From positions 62,001-126,000 of the forward strand of contig CAMDCN010000005.1 in assembly GCA_945890485.1 (NCBI GenBank): a stretch of 64,000 nt of DNA, read 5' to 3'. Position numbers and translations under genes: made by a program. The notes under the pieces are model-generated. The model saw only the letters and a list, made by a program, of their open reading frames with translations, was not told the origin of the DNA and did not search any database. This DNA is from Candidatus Sulfopaludibacter sp. SbA3. Its GTDB lineage: Bacteria; Acidobacteriota; Terriglobia; Bryobacterales; Bryobacteraceae. Positions 46,681-54,808 of this stretch are shown piece by piece (positions within the stretch are counted from its first letter, which is position 1; each line of letters opens with the position of its first letter).

Positions 46681-48393
46681 CTAATCGGGCGCGGTCGGCC
46701 CGGTCCCCAAGAACCACTTCCCAGCGCGCGTTGCACCAACGACATGAGCCCGTCCGTTGCTCTTCAGTTCCTTGAGAAGGGTCTGGACCTGGTTCTTCGA
46801 TAGCTCCTTCAGAACGTCTTGAAGATCAGTGAGCCTGGCTCCCTGCTTACCAGCTTCTTTGATGTGGCGCAGGAGCAGCTCTTTGTTCGTCTCTCGATCG
46901 AGTCCCCTTCGTCGCGTATACGCTCCCTGTTTCCCAAGGAAGCTGTAAAACTGACGTGAGAGCACATAGCGAACGCCTCGACCGCGCCCCACCCTCTCCA
47001 CGATGCCTTCATCCACGAGCCTGTTCAAGTTCGGACGGAGATAGGAACTAACCGGCGCTTCGCTTTGTAGCGCATCTAAGACGAGAAGATCCTCGACGGA
47101 GAATGTTGTCTGTCGCTCGGCAGACAACCGCTCCAAGAAGCGAACGAACTGCGGATTCTGAATGTCGCCAAGAAGGGTAATCGTGACCTGATACCCATCC
47201 GTACCAGTAAAATCTGGCCTCGGCTTCCCCTCTTTCAGCGACTCCTCAAACATCCGATCCACCCCCTGCCCCGACCTCTCAACAAGCCCGCAGCGTGCGC
47301 ACGTCTCAGCGACTCTGCGATTCCGTGGCGACTGCCTGCGCAGAAGATTATCGAGCGTGATCCCCGAAGGAAAACCTCCCGGACTGGTGATCTCCAATTT
47401 CCGAGGAAACTGCTTCACGAAAATTGACCCCGGAAGCCGGTAGTCGCGATGGGTAACGGCGTTAAGGATCGCCTCTCGAACGACCGTCTCGTTCATCACC
47501 GGCACGTCCCGTCGAAACAGACCATCCTGGTATTGAACAACCTCGTTTCGCAGATTGACGGTACTCCAGAGCGAGTCCAGAAATGAGAGAAAGCCTTGGC
47601 GGAATTCCATCCGCTGCTGATGAGAGATCGAACTCTCTGAATTCCGATACTCAAAGATCACCTCGGCCTGCGCAAGGTAGCGCCCCAACGCGGCCTTGGT
47701 TCCGAGGAGTATTAACGCTGCCCGTGTGATCTTGCCGTCGATGATCAGTTCGGCATCTTCAAGAAGCTGGGTCGGCGTCAGGGCGTCGAGCGCCGAATTC
47801 TGTGATCGCTTCTTCCAACTCGCCCTGAAGAGTTCGATTGTTGCTGGGTCCAGGTCAGCAATCGTGGCGTTAGGCTCAACCTGGGCCGAGAAGTCGACCC
47901 CGAGCTCGTCCATGATTTCGCGAAGTTCCTCTTGAGTCATCACGCGAAGCGTGTCGCCGGAACGGGCGAGGTATTTTCCGGCCGCTGCGATCGGCGTGCC
48001 GACGGGACGAGCGGCAACTTCGAAGACGAGTACTCGTCCGTTCGGGTGGGCTACCTCGGACGCAACGACGCGAATTCGCAGCCGCTCCATGATTCCGGAA
48101 ACGGTTCGACCCGGCTCGGAAAAAGCAGTTGAACCGACTACGGTTCGTGGTCGAGCATCGGTGACGCCCAGTAGGACCTTCCCTCCTCCCTCGTTTGCCA
48201 GGGCAGCACAATACTCGACCAGCTTTTCGAAATGAAAGTTGGCCTTAGCCTCCTTGAATTCAAGGCGCTCGCCCTCGGGTTCGGTCAGAAGTTGTTCAAG
48301 GTCGCTAAGGGTGACGGCCACGCTGAAGTCTCTCAACTCGAGTATGACGCGAGTAAACCCCATCTCACCAGGAGCGGCCAATATCGACTCCAT
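46681..48393 (-). CDS. AlbA_2/Schlafen-type putative transcriptional regulator with ATPase-like domain
   Basis: A 570-residue protein. 'GERLEFKEAKANFHFEKLVEYCAALANEGGGKVLLGV' (about residues 41-77) is the AlbA_2/Schlafen nucleic-acid-binding domain. 'NETVVREAILNAVTHRDYR' and 'ITSPGGFPSGIT' (about 300-345) belong to the HATPase_c_4-like domain found in these proteins. Winged-helix elements follow toward the C-terminus ('LRPNLNRLVDEGIVERVGRG'). Family homologues begin near 'TLSDLEQLL' (residue 26), so the first 25 residues here are foreign. They read on in frame from a transposase fragment directly upstream. The start is therefore uncertain: 48393, 48363 (ATG) or a GTG just before 'AVTLSD'. Regulator or defence-associated roles are both known for the family. 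Confidence 0.82.
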   Translation of the reverse strand: MESILAAPGEMGFTRVILELRDFSVAVTLSDLEQLLTEPEGERLEFKEAKANFHFEKLVEYCAALANEGGGKVLLGVTDARPRTVVGSTAFSEPGRTVSGIMERLRIRVVASEVAHPNGRVLVFEVAARPVGTPIAAAGKYLARSGDTLRVMTQEELREIMDELGVDFSAQVEPNATIADLDPATIELFRASWKKRSQNSALDALTPTQLLEDAELIIDGKITRAALILLGTKAALGRYLAQAEVIFEYRNSESSISHQQRMEFRQGFLSFLDSLWSTVNLRNEVVQYQDGLFRRDVPVMNETVVREAILNAVTHRDYRLPGSIFVKQFPRKLEITSPGGFPSGITLDNLLRRQSPRNRRVAETCARCGLVERSGQGVDRMFEESLKEGKPRPDFTGTDGYQVTITLLGDIQNPQFVRFLERLSAERQTTFSVEDLLVLDALQSEAPVSSYLRPNLNRLVDEGIVERVGRGRGVRYVLSRQFYSFLGKQGAYTRRRGLDRETNKELLLRHIKEAGKQGARLTDLQDVLKELSKNQVQTLLKELKSNGRAHVVGATRAGKWFLGTGPTAPD

Positions 48394-48424
48394 TGAGACG
48401 TCGATAATGGCCGCCGATCTCCTG

Positions 48425-48666
48425 AACAGGGACCGAAAGTAGATGCCTGGGGCGAGGCTGGGTCTCCCGATTCTCTTGGCGTAGAACTGCTGGCAGGCGG
48501 CTTCGGCGAACTTTTCGGCTTCGAGCAGTTCATTGAGCCGCGTGTAGAAGGGATGGGCGGCGAAGGCCGGCAGTTCTTGTTTCGCGATCCACCGGGTCTC
48601 CTGCCGGACTCTTTGCCTGCATGTTCGCAGCGCCGTATCCTCTTTTACTCGGAGACATTTCTGGCT
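48425..48666 (-). pseudogene. Transposase N-terminal remnant fused in frame to the AlbA_2 gene
   Basis: The minus strand reads, without stops, 'LRVKEDTALRTCRQRVRQE', 'RWIAKQELPAFAAHPFYTRL', 'NELLEAEKFAEAACQQFY' and 'AKRIGRPSLAPGIYFRSL'. This matches the N-terminus of DUF772-type (IS1182/IS5-superfamily) transposases, which normally continue 'IGYFEGIDSERGIAWR'. Here the similarity stops at 'YFRSL' and the same frame runs into the AlbA_2 protein. An in-frame TGA lies just upstream (complement of 48667-48669), and no usual start codon remains. Confidence 0.7.
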
Positions 48667-48937
48667 TCAATTGCTTTCAACAGGGTCCCGGACATCGACT
48701 ACGGGTCGCAGCGGCCAGAACTGGGATTGGTGAGCGCATTTTGGGAATGTTGAGCTCTAACGTGTAGGGTGTCTCGGACAAGTGGACCGCGTCCGAGTAG
48801 CTGGTGGGTCGCGTGTCGGGTATCGCTGCTAGACCTTCTGGTACGCCCATTCGGTTGATCAATTACCGGAGACGGCATACGGGGCAGGCGACTGGCTGCC
48901 GTCCAGGCGAAGATACTTGACGCCCTGATGCATGACG

Positions 48938-48966
48938 CATGAGCAATATTGCATGTACGCTATATT
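48938..48966 (+). promoter_or_regulatory. Candidate operator and -10 box upstream of the HigBA-like pair
   Basis: GCAATATTGC (48943-48952) is a perfect palindrome inside the larger near-palindrome CATGAGCAATATTGCATG (48938-48955). TATATT at 48961-48966 could be a -10 box. This arrangement fits an autoregulated toxin-antitoxin promoter bound by the XRE-type antitoxin; no good -35 is visible. Confidence 0.4.
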
Positions 48967-48972
48967 CAGGCA

Positions 48973-49321
48973 GTGGCATGGGAGATCGAATTTACTGATG
49001 AATTCGAGGAGTGGTGGCATGGCCTGTCCGAAGCGGAACAGGGAGGAGTCGAGGCCCGAGCCGGATTTCTGATGGAGCGTGGCCCATTCTTGGGTTCCCG
49101 CTAAGTTCGCAGGTCAAGACATCACGGTTCCCTAAAATGCGCGAACTCCGTATCCAGGTCGAGGGCGATTCTACGCATTTGACCTGCGCCGCGTTGCGAT
49201 TCTACTCGTCGCCGGAGACAAAACTGGCGACGATCGCTGGTATGAGACGAACGTTCCGGTGGCGGATCGATTGTTCGAGCGCCACTTGAAGACGATTGAG
49301 AAGGAGACTGGGAATGGCTAA
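48973..49321 (+). pseudogene. higB: Frameshifted HigB/RelE-type toxin
   Basis: Starting at a GTG, the protein 'AWEIEFTDEFEEWWHGLSEA' is the N-terminus of a HigB-like mRNA-interferase toxin, but it hits a stop after 'RGPFLGSR'. In a second frame the chain continues as 'TSRFPKMRELRIQVEGD', and in a third as 'RRVAILLVAGDKTGDDRWYE' and 'TNVPVADRLFERHLKTIEKE'. All three pieces line up along one toxin in order, so two frame breaks (one is a single-base loss near 49100, the other a loss near 49172) have inactivated it. It ends inside the start of the antitoxin gene. Confidence 0.75.
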
Positions 49322-49622
49322 GAATTTCTCCCAACTGCGTAAGGGGATGTCCGCTCAGGCGCGGGCTGTAAGCGCTGCAGAACACCTCCGATTGGTGGAA
49401 GAAATGTCGCTCCACCAGCTTCGCAAGGCCCGTGAATTGACGCAGACAAAGATTGCCGGAGAACTGCATATAGGGCAAGGGGATGTCTCGAAGCTGGAGC
49501 GGCGCACGGACATGTATGTGAGTACGCTTGCCAGCTATCTGCAGGCAGTGGGTGCGGATTTGGAGATTCGCGCTGTTTTCCCCGATGGAAGCGCTGTCAA
49601 GATCACCCAGTTTTCCGAGTGA
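49314..49622 (+). CDS. higA: XRE-family (HigA-like) antitoxin
   Basis: A 102-residue helix-turn-helix protein starting 'MAKNFSQLRKGMSAQAR'. 'LHQLRKARELTQTKIAGELHIGQGDVSKLE' (about 43-72, shown split) is the DNA-binding domain, and the C-terminal part 'YVSTLASYLQAVGADLEIRA' is as in HigA-type antitoxins. The ATG at 49314 lies within the last codons of the toxin frame (overlap of eight bases), the usual toxin-first HigBA order. Unlike its toxin, this gene is intact and may persist as an autoregulated solitary antitoxin. Confidence 0.82.
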   Translation: MAKNFSQLRKGMSAQARAVSAAEHLRLVEEMSLHQLRKARELTQTKIAGELHIGQGDVSKLERRTDMYVSTLASYLQAVGADLEIRAVFPDGSAVKITQFSE

Positions 49623-49675
49623 ACTCATCGCGATAGCTGAATAGGGACCAACGTCTTAATGGTGATCGCCCGCCA

Positions 49676-49705
49676 AAAAGGCGAAGGGGAGATCAACCGC
49701 CTTTT
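49676..49705. terminator. Possible bidirectional terminator between higA and the ATPase remnant
   Basis: AAAAGGCG and CGCCTTTT form an 8-bp stem with a 14-base loop, ending in a run of T (or A on the other strand). It lies between two convergent coding regions, where a terminator is expected. The loop is long, so the call is moderate. Confidence 0.45.
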
Positions 49706-49750
49706 GCTTCATCGACGGCCGATGACCCGCTCCCCCGGCTCCGGCTTTTC

Positions 49751-50540
49751 TCAGCCTGCGAGCCGGGTCTCGCCGTAGAGCAGCTCCAGCCGAACGCGCG
49801 GCTGCCCGGAGTACTCTTCTACCCGTGAGGCGAGGCGAGACTAATGCGTTGTGATCCAAAGCTGAGTAGATTTCGCCGCGTGAACCAGTAAGCGGGCCAG
49901 CGGATCAATCAGGTCCGGGTGGATACTCGTCTCGGGCTCGTTCAGCGCGAGTAGGGCTGGCGGGCGCGGGCTAAACAAGTCAGCGCACAGACATAGAAAT
50001 CGAAGTTGCCCGTCGGAGCCATCGCTGCTCAGCACCGGGGTAAAAACATCGGTCAGCGGTTGGCGCAAAGGAGATTCGGCGTCGGTGCGGAAGTGGTGAT
50101 GGAAACGCCAACCGAGCATCTGGCCCCGCACCCGGGAAATCTCGGGGTACAGCTCCGGCTCGAGAATCTGGGAAAGAACGAACTCGGACCTCGCAATGGC
50201 AAAGGGGTACGCCAGCATTTGGCGGTTCCCGCTTCGGCATCAGCACGCGGCGTCCGGTGCCTGTGGGCCAAACGGATTCTTCGCCAACCACCGGGTCGAG
50301 CTGAAACTTGGTTGTAAGCGCTTGGTCGTTGAGCGAAGGTAGTCCCATCTGGCGTTCGTCGCCGAAGTCTTCGAGTTCGAAGGCGATGCTGACCCGGCGC
50401 GGCTTCCTCCGTGGGAGTCGAACGCGTTCGCCGCCGCCCCAGCCACCGGTAACATGACCGCGGTGCTCCCGCATCGCTCGCCGGAAAGGAGTTGCCCGCA
50501 CTCCCAAGGCGCCACGCATTCGCCAACGCCTACCGTTCAT
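49751..50540 (-). pseudogene. Broken AAA/OLD-like ATPase
   Basis: Pieces of one predicted ATPase lie in different frames: 'RVSIAFELEDFGDERQMGLP' and 'VWPTGTGRRVLMPKREPP', then 'LAYPFAIARSEFVLSQILEP', 'WRFHHHFRTDAESPLRQP' and 'LLALNEPETSIHPDLIDPLA' (Walker B), and lastly 'RVEEYSGQPRVRLELLYGET' ending at 49751. At least two frame breaks separate them. The text jumps from 'SSDGSDG' straight to 'QLRFLCLC', where I expect about 70 more residues, so there is also an internal deletion. No Walker A segment is visible. The gene is inactive. Confidence 0.7.
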
Positions 50541-50585
50541 TGCGATCGGCGGTCACCATCACCGCCGCGCTTTAGACAAAGGGGC

Positions 50586-50972
50586 TCATTCGGAATTCCG
50601 CACCATCGACTGGGCGCGGAGAAGTTGCGTCCGTACATTGCGGCTGGCATCTTCCATCTCGTCCAGAGTAAATCGACCGTGCTTCTTTTCCCACTTGGCG
50701 ACCGCAGCCAACCCGGCACGCCGCTGCAAGGCCTCCCGCGCCGCCATTGACGCCCGCGCTGAGGCACTCAAGCCTTCGCGGGCGGCCCCAGCGAGAATGT
50801 TCTCGTGGGTTTCCGAATCTATCGGGATGGTCAGTTTGGGCGAAGGATTACCGCAGGGAATAAAGTATCCTACTCCGGTAGCATACCGAACCAAGGCCGC
50901 GAGCTCTGCTGTGATTTCAATCTCGGCCAGCCGCCAAAGCCCGATAAGTCCCACGATATGATGTGCAATCAT
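50586..50972 (-). CDS. Ribbon-helix-helix antitoxin-like protein without a toxin
   Basis: A 128-residue frame. From about residue 46 the sequence 'KLTIPIDSETHENILAGAAR' and 'EGLSASARASMAAREALQRR', then 'GLAAVAKWEKKHGRFTLDEM', follows VapB/CopG-type antitoxins. The 45 residues before this have no match, and homologues would start near 'KLTIPI', where there is no normal start codon. The true start may thus be lost or lie further upstream (ATG at 50972 or TTG near 50895). A PIN toxin would be expected just downstream, but only the broken ATPase is there. Confidence 0.6.
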   Translation of the reverse strand: MIAHHIVGLIGLWRLAEIEITAELAALVRYATGVGYFIPCGNPSPKLTIPIDSETHENILAGAAREGLSASARASMAAREALQRRAGLAAVAKWEKKHGRFTLDEMEDASRNVRTQLLRAQSMVRNSE

Positions 50973-51024
50973 TGGGCATATCCGTCAACGGAAAGCGGCG
51001 TGGTCCCGTGATCGACAGTGCCCC

Positions 51025-51325
51025 GTGATCTTCGGGAACAGAAGCGCTGCCACGGAAGAGACGCATCAGTTGATTGCCGCCCGGAAAGCGAAGACACAGG
51101 AAGACGACGCCCATGCCGATCAGATCAGAAGCAGCCCCCTCTCCGGACGAAGTTGCCAACATGGCCGCTCGCGGCGAAGATGTTGCACGTCACTTCACCA
51201 ACGAGTTCACGGTGGTGCGGCCTGTTCGTCGCGTGAGCCAGCAAACTGACCTCAGTACATCGCGGCGGAGCAGCTCGGATCAGGAGGGGCCCAAGCGGGC
51301 GACAACTGACCCGGAATGTGGCTGA
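51025..51325 (+). pseudogene. Possible BrnT/BrnA-like (CopG) toxin-antitoxin remnant
   Basis: A frame from 51025 ('ETHQLIAARKAKTQED') vaguely resembles the C-terminus of BrnT-type toxins. Overlapping it, an ATG at 51113 opens 'MPIRSEAAPSPDEVANMAAR' and 'GEDVARHFTNEFTVVRPVRR', which strongly resembles the start of CopG/BrnA-type antitoxins. After 'RRVSQQ' the text diverges where 'RVNVDF...LNISRQAVIK' is expected, so the antitoxin is cut short or shifted. I judge it a remnant. The antitoxin part is clearer than the toxin part. Confidence 0.45.
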
Positions 51326-51692
51326 TCGCGTGCCTCCCTAGCTCCTGATAGCCCGATTCCACGCCAGTCGGAGCCTCGCGAAGCCGCCCTCCCTCCCGCC
51401 CAGTCGGGGCATCGAGCGCCTTCTGGGCGAACAACTCATCTGCTTTCAACGACTTGCCTCACGCCCTCACCAAAACTGCCCACCCCGCCCAACCCGGTGA
51501 CGCCCCAAGAAAATAAAGCTAAGCCCCTATCCCTCCAACAACTTCCAGCCATTTCATCCCACCCCGCCGATCCGTTTTCGCCCCCTCGTCTGCTACGTTC
51601 AAATCAAAGTGAGTTTGGCGCTCTCTCGAACGCCCCGTCTTCCCGGCGGGGCGTTCGTATTTTTACGCCCTCATTTTGCCAAGGAAATCGCC
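51326..51692. other. Right edge of the island, leader of the next gene
   Basis: About 365 bases with no recognised gene. The only structure is the strong hairpin at 51627-51657 described separately. Composition returns here to the GC-rich chromosome type. Confidence 0.45.
51627..51665 (+). terminator. Strong intrinsic-terminator-like hairpin just upstream of a gene
   Basis: CGAACGCCCCG pairs perfectly with CGGGGCGTTCG (11 bp, nine-base loop) and is followed by TATTTTTA. It looks like a Rho-independent terminator or an attenuator, as it ends only about 28 bases before the ATG at 51693. Confidence 0.6.
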
Positions 51693-52538
51693 ATGCCCAA
51701 CCAACTGACCCCCGAAGAGAAAAAGGCCAAACGCGCCGCCACCAATCGCGCCAACGCCCAGAAAAGCACCGGTCCGCGCACCCCCGAAGGCAAAGCCCGC
51801 GCCCGTCACAACTCCATCAAACACGGCCGCCGCGCCCAGCTCACCGACTACTCCGGCGCCGTCAATACCGTTCTCCTCCCCGGCGAACCCATGGCCGAAT
51901 ACGTCCGCTCCGTCGAAGCCCTCGCCGCCAAACTCGCCCCGCGTGACGAAGTAGAACTCGAAATCGTCCATCGCGTCGCCGCCGGCCAATGGGAGATCCG
52001 CCGCCTCCGCTGCATCCGTCTCGTCCTGCTCGAAGATCAATTCCAAACCGTCGAGCACAAAATCAAGCACCAAGCCCTTCCCGAATGTGGCGGCGCCGTC
52101 TCGCTCAGCTTCGCGTACAAAAACTGCGCGGCCCCCGGCGGCGGACTCGCCATGCTCCGCCAGGACATGGCCGCCGCCGAACGCACCATTGCCGCCGCCT
52201 ATCGCGAACTCCGCCAACTGCGGATTCTCGATCCTATCGCTGGGCCGCCCATGCTGTTCGATCCCGAAGTCAGCGTGCCCCAAAAGGTCTACACGACGGC
52301 CCCGCAACCGCAGCCGGAACCGGACGAAATGCCGCCCGCATCGAACCCACAAGACGTTGAAAACACAGCGATAGACCCCATCGAAACCCCGCAAAACAAC
52401 GACGAACGAAGCCACACGAAGCCGCTTGTCGCCAGCGCAGGATTCGGCTTCGCCATCGCCGCGCCAAACCGCCGGCCACCCCTAAGAGCCGAACCCGAAG
52501 CCGCACCGAAAACACGAACCGCCGGCGGCAGCGCGTAG
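51693..52538 (+). CDS. Acidobacterial hypothetical protein with 'STGPRTPEGKARARHN' motif
   Basis: About 281 residues. The start 'MPNQLTPEEKKAKRAATNRA' leads into 'NAQKSTGPRTPEGKARARHN' and 'IKHGRRAQLTDYSG', a signature I associate with a large multi-copy family in acidobacteria and some other soil bacteria, of unknown function. A helical middle ('LAPRDEVELEIVHRVAAGQW') follows, then a low-complexity, proline-rich C-terminal third. The ATG at 51693 has AAGGA upstream; the longer frame from 51609 overlaps a terminator-like hairpin and is rejected. No transposase is near. A related C-terminal sequence is repeated after its stop codon. Confidence 0.75.
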   Translation: MPNQLTPEEKKAKRAATNRANAQKSTGPRTPEGKARARHNSIKHGRRAQLTDYSGAVNTVLLPGEPMAEYVRSVEALAAKLAPRDEVELEIVHRVAAGQWEIRRLRCIRLVLLEDQFQTVEHKIKHQALPECGGAVSLSFAYKNCAAPGGGLAMLRQDMAAAERTIAAAYRELRQLRILDPIAGPPMLFDPEVSVPQKVYTTAPQPQPEPDEMPPASNPQDVENTAIDPIETPQNNDERSHTKPLVASAGFGFAIAAPNRRPPLRAEPEAAPKTRTAGGSA

Positions 52539-52650
52539 CCGCCACGTGGAAGAAACAAAGCAATCCAGCCCACGCAAACCCAACAACATCGACGAACGAA
52601 GCCAACCGAAGCGACTCGCCTCCCATGCTGGTATCGGTTTGGTCCCCAGC
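52395..52650 (+). repeat. Imperfect direct repeat of the gene's C-terminal coding segment
   Basis: Near 52397 the DNA reads AACAACGACGAACGAAGCCA and near 52583 it reads AACAACATCGACGAACGAAG, each followed by similar text. Both translate to related phrases ('NNDERSHTKPLVASAGFGFA' and 'NNIDERSQPKRLASHAGIGL'). The first copy lies before the stop of the hypothetical protein, the second after it, which suggests tail duplication or an erosion of a once longer gene. Confidence 0.55.
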
Positions 52651-52813
52651 GCTTCTACGCCCCTGCGCCGCCGGAGCGAATGTCTAGGCCCCAAAACGCC
52701 AGCCAAATCGCGCTCAGATTCCGCCTCGCCGAGACCCCGCAGCGGCGTGCCGGACCGTCGAGGCCCGTCCCACCGCCAGCGAAGCCACCCGCCGCGTTAC
52801 CATAAAATCCTTA

Positions 52814-54808
52814 ATGTCACGCCACCTCGCCGCTTTCGTCTTCGTCGCCGCCATCGCGCAAGCCCAACCCGCCGCCGAACTCGACTTCACCGCCGCCATC
52901 GGTGACCTCCGCGAACTCTCCCAAGCCACCACCCAAAACCTCATCGCCGAAGGCAATCGCTACCTCGCCAAACGGCCCTCGTTCACCTCCCAAGCCCAGG
53001 TCCAGGCCCGCGCCGCCCAAGTCCGCCAGCAGATCCTCCGGAACATCGGCGGCCTTCCCGCCAAGACGCCCCTCAACGCCCGTACCGTCGCCACCCTCGA
53101 CCGCGGCAAGTACCGCATCGAGAAGGTCATCTTCGAAAGCCAGCCCCGCTTCTACGTCACCGCCAATCTCTACATCCCCAACGGCGCACCCGGCCCCTTC
53201 CCGGCCATCCTCTTTCCCATCGGCCACGAACCCGGCGCCAAGTCCCACGACGCCTGGCAGTACGTCCTCGGCTCCCTCGCCACCAAAGGCTTCGTCGCCC
53301 TCACCTGGGACCCGCCCGGCCAGGGTGAACGCTACCAGTTCTGGGATACCGATCTGCGCGCCTCCAAGCTCATCCAGTCCACGACGGAGCACTCGGTCCT
53401 CGGCATCCAGGCCCTCCTCGTCGGCGACAACATGGCCCGCTACATGATCCACGATGGCATCCGGGCCCTCGACTACCTCGTCAGCCGCCCCGAAGTCGAT
53501 CCTAACCGCGTCGGCGTCACCGGCAACTCCGGCGGCGGCATGATGACCACCTACCTCGCCGCCGTCGACGACCGCCTCAAAGTCGCCGCCCCCAGTTGCT
53601 ACATCACCTCCTGGAAGTCGCTCATGACGCAGCTCGGCCCCCAGGACGCCGAACAGAACCTGCCCCCCTGGCTCAGCGACGGCTACGACTTCCCCGACCT
53701 CATCTATGCCTTCGGCCTCAAGCCTTACCTCGTCCTCTCCGCCATCCGCGACTTCTTCCCCATCGGTGGCGCCCGCTCCACCGTCGCCGAAGCTAAGCGC
53801 GTCTATGACCAGTTCGGCCAGGGCCAGAAGATCAGCATGGTCGACGCCGACGACGGCCACGGCTACACCAAGCCCCGCCGTCTCGCGGCCTACGCCTGGT
53901 TCTCCCGCTGGCTAGCCAATCGCGAGGACGACGGCATCGAACCCGATATCCAGCTCCTCACCGAAGAAGACCTCTGGTGTACCCGCACCGGCCAGGTGCT
54001 CACCTCCCTCGGCGGCGAAAGCGTCCATAGCCTTAACAAGGCCCGCTCCCTCGCCCTCCGTCGTCCCGCGCGCCCCGCCGCTGAGCTCATCGCCAAAGCC
54101 CGCGAACTCGCCAAGTACACGCCCAACAGCCGTCCGCCGGCCGTCTCTGCCTATGGAGTCCTGACGCGCCCCGGCTACCGAGTCGAAAAGCTCACCTACG
54201 AGTCCGAACCCGGCATCCAGATCCCCGCCGTCCTCGCCGTGCCATCTACGCCAAAAGCCGGCGCCCCCGCTGTCGTCCTCGCCAACTGCGCTGGCAAGTC
54301 GGCCTCCGCCGCTCGCCTCGACGAACTCGCCAAAGCCGGCCACATCGTCCTCGCCGTCGATATCCGCGGCTGCGGCGAACTCGCCGCCCCTTCTCCCCGC
54401 GGGCCCAATCCCTGGTACGGCGACTACCGCAACACGACCGCCGCGCTCCTGCTCAACCGCAGCATGCTCGGCATGAGGGTGCTCGATATCACCGCAGGAA
54501 TCGACCTTCTCAACGCCCGCACCGGTCTCGGCGTCAACAAGGTCACCGCCATCGGCATCGGTCCCGCCGCTATGCCCACGCTCTTCGCCACGGCCTTCGA
54601 CACCCGGATAGCCGGCGTCGAGCTCGACGGACTCCTCGCCTCCTTCCAATCGGTCGTCGACTCCACCCTGCACCGTCGCGTCTACGAGCACGTCCTCCCC
54701 GGCGTCCTCCAGCACTTCGAAGTCGCCGATCTCGTCAAGGCCGTAGCGCCCCGCCCCGTCAAGGTCGTTCGCTACATCGATCCCTTAGGCGAAACCGTCA
54801 AGCCGTAG
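52814..54808 (+). CDS. Secreted tandem alpha/beta-hydrolase (acetylxylan-esterase-like)
   Basis: A 664-residue exported protein with signal peptide 'MSRHLAAFVFVAAIAQAQPA'. The first hydrolase domain (about 70-380) has a nucleophile elbow 'VGVTGNSGGGMMTTYLAA' (about 232-249) and a C-terminal catalytic-His candidate 'DADDGHGYTKPRR' (about 344-356). The second domain (about 440-650) resembles the first in outline but reads 'VTAIGIGPAAMPTLFA' at the elbow, with no serine, so it is probably not catalytic. Sugar-ester hydrolysis is the likely activity by family (CE7/CE15-like); substrate is inferred only. The gene ends 11 bases inside the convergent DUF1810 gene. Confidence 0.82.
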   Translation: MSRHLAAFVFVAAIAQAQPAAELDFTAAIGDLRELSQATTQNLIAEGNRYLAKRPSFTSQAQVQARAAQVRQQILRNIGGLPAKTPLNARTVATLDRGKYRIEKVIFESQPRFYVTANLYIPNGAPGPFPAILFPIGHEPGAKSHDAWQYVLGSLATKGFVALTWDPPGQGERYQFWDTDLRASKLIQSTTEHSVLGIQALLVGDNMARYMIHDGIRALDYLVSRPEVDPNRVGVTGNSGGGMMTTYLAAVDDRLKVAAPSCYITSWKSLMTQLGPQDAEQNLPPWLSDGYDFPDLIYAFGLKPYLVLSAIRDFFPIGGARSTVAEAKRVYDQFGQGQKISMVDADDGHGYTKPRRLAAYAWFSRWLANREDDGIEPDIQLLTEEDLWCTRTGQVLTSLGGESVHSLNKARSLALRRPARPAAELIAKARELAKYTPNSRPPAVSAYGVLTRPGYRVEKLTYESEPGIQIPAVLAVPSTPKAGAPAVVLANCAGKSASAARLDELAKAGHIVLAVDIRGCGELAAPSPRGPNPWYGDYRNTTAALLLNRSMLGMRVLDITAGIDLLNARTGLGVNKVTAIGIGPAAMPTLFATAFDTRIAGVELDGLLASFQSVVDSTLHRRVYEHVLPGVLQHFEVADLVKAVAPRPVKVVRYIDPLGETVKP

